DNA of 8,114 bases. Source: Planctomycetota bacterium (GTDB lineage Bacteria > Planctomycetota > Planctomycetia > Pirellulales > Pirellulaceae). This document shows positions 1 through 6,463 of the stretch, piece by piece. The stretch lies in assembly GCA_019347795.1 (NCBI GenBank), contig JAHWKS010000193.1, positions 1 to 8,114 of the forward strand, read 5' to 3'. The translations under genes and the position numbers were made by a program. Below the pieces are notes generated by a model. That model was not told the DNA's origin. It searched no databases and saw nothing but the letters and a program-made list of their open reading frames with translations. Numbering within the stretch: the first letter of the stretch is position 1; each line of letters opens with the position of its first letter.

Positions 1-1
1 G

Positions 2-1843
2 AAAAAGCTGGAGCAAAAGTACCCCAACGAGCTGGTCGTGATCGGCGTCCACTCGGCCAAGTTCGAGAAGGAGAAGATCGCCGAGAACATCAAAGAGGCC
101 ATCCTTCGCTACGAGATTGAGCATCCCGTGGTGAATGACCACGAGCACGCCATCTGGAACGCCTATGGCGTGCAAAGCTGGCCCACGATCCTCCTGGTCG
201 ATCCCGAGGGGAAGGCCGTGTGGGGCCGCAGCGGCGAATTCAAATTCGCCGAGGTCGACGCCATCCTCCAACGCGCCCTCCCCTACTATCGCGAGAAGGG
301 CGCCCTCGACGCGACGCCGATTCGCTTCAACCTCCTGGCCCACCGGCAGCAAGAGACGCCGCTCCGCTTTCCCGGCAAGGTGCTGGCCGACGAGAAGTCG
401 AACCGGCTGTTCATCGCCGACAGCAATCACAACCGCATCGTAATCGCCGATCTCGAGGGGAGCCTTATCGACCTGATCGGCTCGGGGGCGATCGGCGCGG
501 GTGACGGCGATTACCAGCAAGCCACGTTCGATCATCCGCAGGGGATGGCCCTCCACGGCAACACGCTGTACGTGGCCGACACTGAGAATCACCTGCTCCG
601 CAAGGTCGATCTGGAAAGCAAGCGCGTCGCCACGATCGCGGGAACCGGGGCGCAAGCCCGCAGCGGCTGGCCGGGACTCGAGGATCTGGGCCGGCTCGAT
701 CCACTCCCCGAGCGATGGGTCGGTCCGCCGAAGACGACCGCGCTCAGCAGCCCCTGGGCGTTGTGGGTGCACGCGGATGATCTCTACATCGCTATGGCCG
801 GCCCGCACCAGATTTGGAAGATGCCGCTCGATGAGTCGGAGATCGGCCCGTACGCCGGCAACGGCCGGGAGGACATCGTCGATGGGCCGCTGTTGCCGCA
901 GACGCCGTATGAAACCGGCTACGCCTCCTTCGCCCAGCCCAGCGGACTCACCTCCGACGGCGAGTGGCTGTACGTGGCCGACAGCGAGGGGAGCTCAATC
1001 CGCGCCGTCCCGTTCGATCCGGCCGGGGACGTGAAGACGATCGTCGGCACGGCCCACCTGCCGTACGGCCGGCTGTTCGAGTTCGGCGACGTGGACGGAC
1101 AGGGGGAGGAAGTGCGGCTCCAGCACGTCCTGGGCGTCGCGCACCACGACGGCAAGATTTATCTCACCGACACCTACAACGATAAGGTCAAAGAGCTCGA
1201 CGTCGCCTCGAAAACCGTCAACACAATCGCCGGTGGAGAAGCGAAGGCGGAAGGGGCGGCCGACGGCGCCGGCTTTGACGAGCCGGCGGGCATCGCCTAC
1301 GCGGCGGGCAAGCTGTTCGTGGCCGATACGAACAATCACCGCATCCGCACGATTGATCTGCAGGCCGGCAATCGCTTGGAGACGTTGGAGATTCGCGGAT
1401 TGACGCCGCCCGAGCCGGTGGAAAGCGAGCCGGCGCCGAGTTTCGCGGGCGCGCCGCGCACGGAGGCTCCGCCGGCGAAGATCAAGCCTCGCGACGGCAA
1501 AGTCACGATCGCCATCCAGCTTGATCTGCCGCAAGGATGGAAAATCAACGACACGGCGCCCAACGCATACCGCGTCGTGGCGAACGACGAAAGCGGGCCG
1601 GTCCAGCGCGCTGCTTTAGGTGCGATGACTCGCTGGGAAGGCGCCTCTCCCTCCTTCACGATCGACCTGCCGGTTCGCGGCGAAGGAAAGGACTCGCTCG
1701 ACGTGGGCGTCACGTTCTACTATTGCCAGGAAGGAGGCGAGGGCCTCTGCCGCGTCGGCAACGCCGCCTGGACCCTCCCCCTGGAAGTGACCTCCACCGC
1801 CGACGCGACCGGGGCCGAATTGACGCACGAGGTGGCGGAATAA
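2..1843 (+). CDS. NHLRC2-like protein: thioredoxin-like domain, six NHL repeats, C-terminal beta domain (5' partial)
   Basis: The reading frame is open from base 2, so the true start lies upstream; the GTG at 38 is an internal valine in a conserved beta-strand (LVVIGVHSAKF). Numbering from that codon, residues 1-90 are the second half of a thioredoxin fold, with the cis-proline in GVQSWPTILLVDPEG at about 49; any active-site cysteines lie outside the window. Six NHL blades follow at about 108-145, 162-200, 238-272, 298-338, 362-398 and 413-450, with cores such as LFIADSNHNRI, LYVADTENHLL and LFVADTNNHRI, enough for one six-bladed propeller. A Pro/Glu-rich linker (456-484) leads to a beta-rich domain (about 485-588) with two cysteines (563, 571) in YYCQEGGEGLC. 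This order matches animal NHLRC2 and its bacterial relatives. The substrate is unknown. A thiol-redox role is inferred from the fold only. Family assignment is confident. Confidence 0.9.
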   Translation, partial: KKLEQKYPNELVVIGVHSAKFEKEKIAENIKEAILRYEIEHPVVNDHEHAIWNAYGVQSWPTILLVDPEGKAVWGRSGEFKFAEVDAILQRALPYYREKGALDATPIRFNLLAHRQQETPLRFPGKVLADEKSNRLFIADSNHNRIVIADLEGSLIDLIGSGAIGAGDGDYQQATFDHPQGMALHGNTLYVADTENHLLRKVDLESKRVATIAGTGAQARSGWPGLEDLGRLDPLPERWVGPPKTTALSSPWALWVHADDLYIAMAGPHQIWKMPLDESEIGPYAGNGREDIVDGPLLPQTPYETGYASFAQPSGLTSDGEWLYVADSEGSSIRAVPFDPAGDVKTIVGTAHLPYGRLFEFGDVDGQGEEVRLQHVLGVAHHDGKIYLTDTYNDKVKELDVASKTVNTIAGGEAKAEGAADGAGFDEPAGIAYAAGKLFVADTNNHRIRTIDLQAGNRLETLEIRGLTPPEPVESEPAPSFAGAPRTEAPPAKIKPRDGKVTIAIQLDLPQGWKINDTAPNAYRVVANDESGPVQRAALGAMTRWEGASPSFTIDLPVRGEGKDSLDVGVTFYYCQEGGEGLCRVGNAAWTLPLEVTSTADATGAELTHEVAE

Positions 1844-1860
1844 TTCCCCCGCGCAACGAA

Positions 1861-1884
1861 AACGGCGGGCCGGCGCCCGCCGTT
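1861..1884 (-). terminator. Hairpin terminator for the outer-membrane barrel gene (convergent junction)
   Basis: A perfect 10-bp stem (AACGGCGGGC / GCCCGCCGTT) encloses a 4-nt loop. Read on the - strand, the stem runs into TTTTCGTT, a modest U-tract, about 46 nt past the stop codon of the beta-barrel gene. On the + strand no T-run follows, so it is weaker for the NHL gene, which ends 17 bp to the left. Confidence 0.6.
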
Positions 1885-1887
1885 GCG

Positions 1888-1908
1888 GCGTCTCGCGACG
1901 CGAGACGC
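1888..1908. terminator. Second hairpin at the convergent junction
   Basis: GCGTCTCG pairs with CGAGACGC around a 5-nt loop, an 8-bp stem. It lies only 3 bp from the neighbouring hairpin and between the same two convergent stop codons. There is no T-run on either side, so it may assist termination, protect 3' ends or be incidental. Confidence 0.35.
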
Positions 1909-1929
1909 GTGCGGTTTCCGACGCCGGTC

Positions 1930-3453
1930 CTAGAACTGAAGGACCATGTCGATGCCGGCGGTGAATAGCTCGTCGTCCCGGCCGTTGTCGAAGGGCAAGG
2001 CGCCCGGCGGGGCCGTGCCGGAGAACCGCTCCCATCGCACCTCCGGCCGCACCATGAAGTTCGCATTCGGGGCGATGTTCAGGCCGAGCGTGTAGTTGAA
2101 ATAGTCCCCTTCGGTCGGGCCGAGCGCGACCGCCGCAGGCGCCGCGAAGGGATGCGCGCCGATCCGGGCGCCGTCCGCGTCGTCAAACCACTCCACGCGG
2201 GCGCCGAAGCGGATGTACTCGGTAAGCGCGATGAACAGGTACTGGTTGATGCCGTACCATTCCGAGCCGGGACCGCCGGGAACGTTGAAATTGACGCCGT
2301 GGTCGTGCTGGATGACGTACTCGATTTCATCGGTGACGTTCACCGTCCCAATCAGGCTGCTCATGTAGATGTCGCCGCTGGACGCCGTTCCGCCCAAGGC
2401 GTCGCCGTCGCCGAAATCGCCGGTATTGAAAGCCCAGGTCAGCGTGCCGATGTCCTCCCAGGCGTAACTCACCCCGCCCAGGAACGTGTGGGCGTCGTTC
2501 AGGTTCTCAAAGCCGCTGTCCCAACCGAAGGTGTAACCGCCGTAGTACGTCCACACGTCGTCGGGGGTGTACGTCACCAAGCCGCCCGTGTGGGTGAACG
2601 GCTCGCCGTAGTTGTGGGTCAGGGCGTGCGAGTAGAAAAAGTTGCCGGTCGCGGGGACGACTTCGTACCCGATGATCGTGTAGAAATGGCCCAGCCGCAG
2701 CGTCCAGTTATCGTAGCCGAGGTCGGCGTAAAGCTGCGGGATGGCCGAGCCGTAATCTCGCGAGCTGTTCCAACCGAAGTCCCAGCCGCCGTCGCCGAAG
2801 GCTTGAGTATCGGGCGCGTCCGTGCCGAACAGGTAATCGACCCGCAGGCCCCAATCAAAACCTTCGCCGCCGGTGTCCACTTCCTTCTCGGCGTAGATGT
2901 ACGGCGCCTGGTTCCAGACGAAGCCGTCGGAAACCTGGTTAAAGGGGACCGGAAAGTTTCCCTGGCTCGAGCGGTTTCCATCGGCATTGCCGGTGATGCC
3001 GCCGCTAATGTGTCCGCCGATGAAGAACGAGAGCGGCTCGCGGCAGCAGTCTCCGGTGGCGCCGGGGATGAGCGGCATGTCGCCGAAGAGGCGCCACGGC
3101 TCGTCGTCATCGCCATTGCAGCCGCAGTCGTCGCAGCACGACGGCTCGCAGCAGACGCCGCAGCTCGGCGCGCAGCCGTTGCCGCCGTAGCAGCCGCCGA
3201 CGCAGACAGGATCGCAGCTTTCGGGGATGTAGGCGGGACCGGCGGGAGGCGCGACGTTCATCGGCCCCACGTCCATCGGCGGCACGGGCACGTCGCTGGG
3301 AGACTGCTGCGTCTCCGGCTGACCGTAGTAGCTGCGGTAGGTGTTCAGATAACTCGTCTGCCGCGCGGTGCGCGGGTACGTTTGCCCGTGGGCCTCGGCG
3401 GCCGCGAACAGCAGCAGCATGGCGAGCGGCGTCGCCCAGCGTCCGTGTCTCAT
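1930..3453 (-). CDS. Outer-membrane beta-barrel protein (BBP2/porin-like) with Cys-rich N-terminal segment
   Basis: The start is set at the ATG at 3453. It is preceded by GGGGAG with a 9-nt gap and opens a clear signal peptide (MRHGRWATPLAMLLLFAAAEAHG); an in-frame ATG 18 codons upstream would bury that signal. The product is 507 residues. Residues 24-79 are Pro/Gln-rich. Residues 80-112 hold eleven cysteines among Gly and Asp, and a CC pair follows at 136-137. From about 142 to the end, alternating aromatic/Gly strands and loops (GGHISGGITGNADGN, YIYAEKEVD, LRLGHFYTIIGYEVVPATGN) match the planctomycete BBP2-like barrel family. The protein ends in VLQF, the terminal phenylalanine typical of proteins assembled by the BAM machinery. 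The expected role is a passive outer-membrane channel; the solute is unknown. The gene appears monocistronic, with its own leader upstream and hairpins downstream. Confidence 0.88.
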   Translation of the reverse strand: MRHGRWATPLAMLLLFAAAEAHGQTYPRTARQTSYLNTYRSYYGQPETQQSPSDVPVPPMDVGPMNVAPPAGPAYIPESCDPVCVGGCYGGNGCAPSCGVCCEPSCCDDCGCNGDDDEPWRLFGDMPLIPGATGDCCREPLSFFIGGHISGGITGNADGNRSSQGNFPVPFNQVSDGFVWNQAPYIYAEKEVDTGGEGFDWGLRVDYLFGTDAPDTQAFGDGGWDFGWNSSRDYGSAIPQLYADLGYDNWTLRLGHFYTIIGYEVVPATGNFFYSHALTHNYGEPFTHTGGLVTYTPDDVWTYYGGYTFGWDSGFENLNDAHTFLGGVSYAWEDIGTLTWAFNTGDFGDGDALGGTASSGDIYMSSLIGTVNVTDEIEYVIQHDHGVNFNVPGGPGSEWYGINQYLFIALTEYIRFGARVEWFDDADGARIGAHPFAAPAAVALGPTEGDYFNYTLGLNIAPNANFMVRPEVRWERFSGTAPPGALPFDNGRDDELFTAGIDMVLQF

Positions 3454-3777
3454 GGTTCGGTACTCCCCGGTCCTGAAAGGCAGTGCAGCAATGGGTAAGG
3501 CGCACAAAGCGCCGGCCGCCGATCACCCTTGGCTGGGGCAAAGGATGCGCTCGGCAAGCCGCGCGGGAGGGAGAGCACCGCCTCATCTCTCCCGTCGGTC
3601 TTATCAGCTATCGGCCCCGGCCAAAACGGCCAATCACAGGAAAACGCTGTCCCTGTGTCGAAATCGCCCGGAGTTCCTCCACATCGGGCAATCTTTGCGC
3701 GTCACGCCGGTCGTGCCGGATTGGCCGAGCTGCGGCCTTGCCGGTCAGCGTGAGTTTGCGGGCGCGCCGTCTGCCGG
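3454..3777 (-). promoter_or_regulatory. Gene-free leader/promoter region of the barrel gene
   Basis: I see no convincing gene on either strand here; the + strand reading frames are Arg/Pro/Ser-rich shadows. The region must contain the promoter of the barrel gene. Several short inverted repeats are visible: GGCGC/GCGCC at 3499-3513, GGGAGAG/CTCTCCC with an 11-nt loop at 3569-3593, CACAGG/CCTGTG at 3635-3657 and GGCCG/CGGCC at 3723-3737. The 3569-3593 hairpin would lie in the mRNA leader if transcription starts upstream of it. A weak -10-like GATAAG lies near 3600, but I cannot pair it with a good -35 box. Promoter position is therefore unresolved. Confidence 0.4.
3463..3468 (-). promoter_or_regulatory. 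Ribosome binding site deciding the barrel gene start
   Basis: GGGGAG on the - strand lies 9 nt before the ATG at 3453. The longer reading frame from 3507 has no comparable site and would add 18 residues before the signal peptide, so this site supports the shorter start. Confidence 0.6.
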
Positions 3778-3948
3778 CTATTGCACGGCGAACTCGGCCA
3801 GGACGGGGTAGTGATCGCTCAAATCGCGCTCCGCCTGCGGGATGTCGTAGAAGGCGTTTATGTGTAACATTCGCCGAGAGCTTCCGCTCAACTTAATGTC
3901 GGCGGAGGCGAACATCAAACAACGCGACGAGAGCAACGATTGCTCCTT
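3778..3948 (-). pseudogene. C-terminal remnant of an endonuclease/exonuclease/phosphatase (EEP) family gene
   Basis: Read on the - strand, the last 45 codons before a TAG at 3778-3780 begin MFASADIKL and end DIPQAERDLSDHYPVLAEF plus a few residues. The SDHYPV block is the C-terminal signature of the EEP superfamily, carrying the Asp-His pair that takes part in phosphodiester or phosphoester cleavage. The MFASADIK stretch resembles the strand that precedes it in intact members. The rest of a normal domain of roughly 250 residues is missing: upstream lie a strong terminator hairpin and the 3' end of the SGNH gene. No ribosome binding site fits the internal ATG codons at 3915 or 3870. I read it as a decayed, truncated gene whose 5' part was lost when the neighbouring segment arrived. 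It could instead be a very small expressed ORF. Confidence 0.55.
3931..3945. other. Small hairpin next to the + strand terminator
   Basis: GAGCAA and TTGCTC form a 6-bp stem with a 3-nt loop (CGA). It lies 8 bp before the strong + strand terminator stem, so a + strand transcript would end in two successive hairpins. It also falls within the EEP remnant and may be coincidental. Confidence 0.3.
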
Positions 3949-3953
3949 GGGGG

Positions 3954-3992
3954 ACCGGCGGCGCGGGAGCTTTCCGCGCCGCCGGTTTTTTT
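3954..3992 (+). terminator. Strong intrinsic terminator oriented on the + strand
   Basis: A perfect 13-bp GC-rich stem (ACCGGCGGCGCGG / CCGCGCCGCCGGT) with a 7-nt loop is followed directly by seven Ts (3986-3992). The T-run makes it a terminator for rightward transcription. No + strand gene is visible to its left. On the - strand the hairpin lies 35 nt after the SGNH hydrolase stop codon and has an A-run before it but no T-run after it, so for that gene it could only act as a 3'-end stabiliser or a weak terminator. Confidence 0.75.
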
Positions 3993-4020
3993 GTTTGCCC
4001 CCGCGTCGCTCCTCCTGACG

Positions 4021-5508
4021 TCAATGCCCGTTGCGTTTGACTTTCGGCTTTGCCCGGCCCTGGGTCCAGAGGCGGAGGCCGTGGAGGTGCTCTTCGCCGC
4101 GGACGAAGTAGCCGTACTCCAGCGACTCGACATGGCGGCGGTACGCCTGGTCGCGCTCGTCCGTCCATCCCGTCGCCGGCCGAACAAACCCCAGCCGCGT
4201 CATTTCCTCCACCAGCGCTCCGGCGATCATTTTGTGGCCGCGGATGCGCGGGTGGACGTGATCGATCAGCAGCTTTTCGCCGGGGATGCCGTGCGGGCTG
4301 GCCGCTTCGATCAGCCGCCGCACATCGACGACAGGCGTCCGCATTTCTTCGGCAAGGGCGAAGAGCGCCGCGTGCATGGGCTCGAGCATCCGCAGCGGGC
4401 AGACATCCTCGTCCTTGGCCCGCACGTACTGTTGTTTCGCCTTCCCGTATTGGCGCCGCAGCTCCAGCACCTGAGCCAGGTGATAGCGCACCGCCGCATG
4501 GCGCGGATCGAGTTGCACTGCTTGGCGCAGCAGTTCCTCCTGACGCGCCGGCTCGCTCTCCGCCAACGCCTTCTGCCAAAGCGCGTCGAACTGCATTTGT
4601 TCGTTGGCTGACAGATCGTCGCGATGTTCGCTCTTGAAGGGCGGACAGTGACTCAGATTCGAGACGGGATTGCAAAGAATGACCGGCACGTTCGCGGCGC
4701 CGGCCAGTTCAATCATTCGTCGCAGGTTCAATTCATAATCCGCGATAATCGCATCGCGGCGGGCGTCGTCGCGATCGTATTCATCCAGCCCGCCGTAATG
4801 ATCGAGCACGGCATCGACCTCCGCCGGCAGCTCCGGCGGGTCTGCGTCCTGCGTCCCCTCCATCAGCGCGTGGCGAGCCACGTTGTACAGCCGCGAGCGG
4901 ATCGCCGCGCGATTCGCCGCCGCCAGCCAGGCGGGGCGGCGCCTGATCTGCTCGTACGTGCGGTCCTCCAGAAACTCATTGTGGCCGCTGTAGACGATGA
5001 TCAGGTCCGGCTCATAGCCGAGCACCTCCTCCAGAATCGGCACGAGCCGATAGCTGGCGTACGAGATGCCGCCGCAGTTCACCACTTCCCAGGACCGGCC
5101 CGGATCGGCCGCCTGCAGCGACAACTCCAGCCACGTGGTGAACGACGTCTCGATCCCGTAGGGGTTCCCCTGCACGGTCGAACCGCCCAGGCAGAAGATG
5201 CGGAACTCATCCGCCGTCTTCTGGGCGGCGAAGGAGTCCGGCCGAAAGAAGTCCTGCCGCGCCGGCGGAATCTCGTACCGCTCGCCGTCGTCGCTGCGCA
5301 CAAACAGCGGATGAATATCGGCAAAGCCGACGAACGGGTCGGAGTAGTCCTGCGCCCGTCCCCAGCCCATCGCCCGCAGAAAGAGTTCCGCGACGAGAAA
5401 CGGCATGAGCGCCAAGAGCACTGCCGCTACACGAAACGCGAAACCACGCCGCCAGGATTTCGTCGGCGGTCGGTCAATCGAGGCGTTCTTCGTGCAGATC
5501 CTAGACAT
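4021..5508 (-). CDS. Membrane-anchored SGNH/GDSL hydrolase with embedded TPR-like segment
   Basis: The product is 495 residues. A short basic N-terminus is followed by one hydrophobic helix (about 24-46, VAAVLLALMPFLVAELFL), which suggests a signal anchor with the catalytic part outside the cytoplasmic membrane. The SGNH blocks appear in order: GGST with nucleophile Ser110, NCGG with Gly146/147, SGHNEF with Asn177, and DHVHP with Asp416 and His419. Between blocks three and four, residues about 300-366 form a helical stretch (QLDPRHAAVRYHLAQVLELRR) resembling one or two tetratricopeptide repeats. Similar TPR-bearing GDSL proteins are common in Planctomycetes. It probably hydrolyses an ester such as an acetylated glycan or a lipid; the substrate is not evident. 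The ATG at 5508 has no clear ribosome binding site. It starts 30 bp after fabI, so co-transcription is likely. The C-terminus is basic (KPKVKRNGH). Confidence 0.85.
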   Translation of the reverse strand: MSRICTKNASIDRPPTKSWRRGFAFRVAAVLLALMPFLVAELFLRAMGWGRAQDYSDPFVGFADIHPLFVRSDDGERYEIPPARQDFFRPDSFAAQKTADEFRIFCLGGSTVQGNPYGIETSFTTWLELSLQAADPGRSWEVVNCGGISYASYRLVPILEEVLGYEPDLIIVYSGHNEFLEDRTYEQIRRRPAWLAAANRAAIRSRLYNVARHALMEGTQDADPPELPAEVDAVLDHYGGLDEYDRDDARRDAIIADYELNLRRMIELAGAANVPVILCNPVSNLSHCPPFKSEHRDDLSANEQMQFDALWQKALAESEPARQEELLRQAVQLDPRHAAVRYHLAQVLELRRQYGKAKQQYVRAKDEDVCPLRMLEPMHAALFALAEEMRTPVVDVRRLIEAASPHGIPGEKLLIDHVHPRIRGHKMIAGALVEEMTRLGFVRPATGWTDERDQAYRRHVESLEYGYFVRGEEHLHGLRLWTQGRAKPKVKRNGH

Positions 5509-5538
5509 TCATCTGGAGAACGATCGCCCCGGACCGGC

Positions 5539-6372
5539 TCACTTCCCCTGCGCCTCCCGAATCTTGTCGAGCATTCGCCCGGGGGAGCCCATGGCGTTGT
5601 AGCCGGCATCGACGTGGAGCACTTCCGCCGTGATGCCGTCGGACATGTCGGAGAGCAGGAAGGCGCCGACCCGGCCGGCCTCCTCGTGCGTAATGTTGCG
5701 TCCCAGCGGCGCCATCGCATCGTAAAGCGGCAACATCTCGTTCACCTTGGCGGCCGAGCCGGCGAGCGTCTTCAGCGGTCCCGCACTCAAAGCGTTCACC
5801 CGCACGCCTTGCGGCCCCAGGTCGAACGCCAGATACCGCATCGACGCTTCCAGCGCCGCCTTGCAAATGCCCATCACATTATACCCCGGCACGCACTTCT
5901 CGCCGCCGAAGTAAGTCATGGTCAGCACGGATGACCGTTCACTAAGAATCTCCTTGGCCGCCCGGCAGACGGCGATGAGGCTGTAGGCGCTGATGTCCAT
6001 CGCCATCTTGAACCCCTCGCGGCTGGTGTCGATCGTGTCCCGCTTGAGGTCGTTCAAGTCGGCGTAGGCGACCGAGTGCAGCAGGAAGTCGATCTTGCCG
6101 AACTCGCCCTTCGCCCGCTGCATCACCTGGGCGATGTTCTCATCGTTCTGCACATCGAGGGGAACGAGAAACATCGCCTGCTCCTCGCGCCCCTCAATGC
6201 ACTTCGCCACCCGCCGCCGGTTCTTCTGCTTATCGTCATCCGGCCGATCCGGAAGATGCGAGAACCCGCACACGCCCCCCTGGCGCATGATTTCGTCAGC
6301 AATCGCCCACGCGATCGAGCGATCGTTGGCCACGCCGAGGATGAGGCCGTGTTTGTTGTCGAATAGTCCCAT
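5539..6372 (-). CDS. fabI: Enoyl-[acyl-carrier-protein] reductase (NADH), FabI type
   Basis: This 277-residue cytoplasmic enzyme catalyses the last reduction of each fatty-acid elongation cycle, trans-2-enoyl-ACP to acyl-ACP using NAD(P)H. It has the divergent SDR fold of FabI: nucleotide-binding GVANDRSIAWAIA at 13-25, LDVQND at 72-77, LLHSVAYA at 97-104, and the catalytic block with Tyr154, Tyr164 and Lys171 in TYFGGEKCVPGYNVMGICK, matching the Tyr146/Tyr156/Lys163 trio of E. coli FabI. The RVNALSAGPLKTLA and HVDAGYNAMG blocks follow. Length is normal for the family. The ATG at 6372 fits the conserved MGLFDNKHGLILGVAN start; a weak AAGAG lies 10 nt upstream. Its upstream DNA is the octamer array of the four-helix-bundle cassette, with no recognisable promoter, so expression probably depends on readthrough from upstream genes. 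The SGNH gene follows after 30 bp. Confidence 0.95.
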   Translation of the reverse strand: MGLFDNKHGLILGVANDRSIAWAIADEIMRQGGVCGFSHLPDRPDDDKQKNRRRVAKCIEGREEQAMFLVPLDVQNDENIAQVMQRAKGEFGKIDFLLHSVAYADLNDLKRDTIDTSREGFKMAMDISAYSLIAVCRAAKEILSERSSVLTMTYFGGEKCVPGYNVMGICKAALEASMRYLAFDLGPQGVRVNALSAGPLKTLAGSAAKVNEMLPLYDAMAPLGRNITHEEAGRVGAFLLSDMSDGITAEVLHVDAGYNAMGSPGRMLDKIREAQGK

Positions 6373-6406
6373 GGGTCGGGGCTCTTGGGGTTGGGGGAGC
6401 GGGAGG

Positions 6407-6454
6407 AGTGATGGAGTGATGGAGTGATGGAGTGATGGAGTGATGGAGTGATGG
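6407..6454 (+). repeat. Left octamer array, six perfect copies of AGTGATGG
   Basis: Six uninterrupted head-to-tail copies of the 8-bp unit occupy 48 bp. The array lies 9 bp past the stop codon of the four-helix-bundle gene and 34 bp before the fabI start codon at 6372. Because the unit length is not a multiple of three, each copy shifts reading frame, so a coding role is unlikely. Confidence 0.97.
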
Positions 6455-6463
6455 GAAGATGCG

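Noticed and set aside
2152..3498. 448-codon open frame on the + strand opposite the barrel gene
   Set aside because: Its composition is Val/Arg/Ala-rich with no domain, and it mirrors the codon pattern of the real gene in a high-GC genome. The - strand product has a signal peptide, barrel pattern and terminal Phe.
3650..3700. ECF-type promoter (GGAAC motif on the - strand near 3675-3680) for the barrel gene
   Set aside because: A GGAACTCC string is present, but no matching -10 element stands at the usual spacing; it is too weak to call.
3368..3896. Three overlapping + strand frames in and around the barrel leader that could have explained the + strand terminator
   Set aside because: All are Arg/Ser/Pro-rich without domains or good start signals, and two overlap the barrel signal-peptide coding region. 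None is credible as a protein.
3893..4675. 260-codon - strand frame overlapping the 3' half of the SGNH gene
   Set aside because: It is Arg/Ala/Pro/Gly low-complexity in a shifted frame. The SGNH frame contains the catalytic DHVHP block and TPR-like pattern.
5506..5515. Overlapping ATG (ATGAATG) as an alternative SGNH start
   Set aside because: The upstream ATG is out of frame and reaches a stop after three codons; the in-frame ATG at 5508 leads to the membrane helix and is kept despite a weak ribosome binding site.
4624..5934. 436-codon open frame on the + strand across the SGNH and fabI genes
   Set aside because: It spans two well-supported - strand genes and their spacer, is Arg/His/Val-rich and shows no recognisable domain. 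It is a GC-driven antisense shadow.
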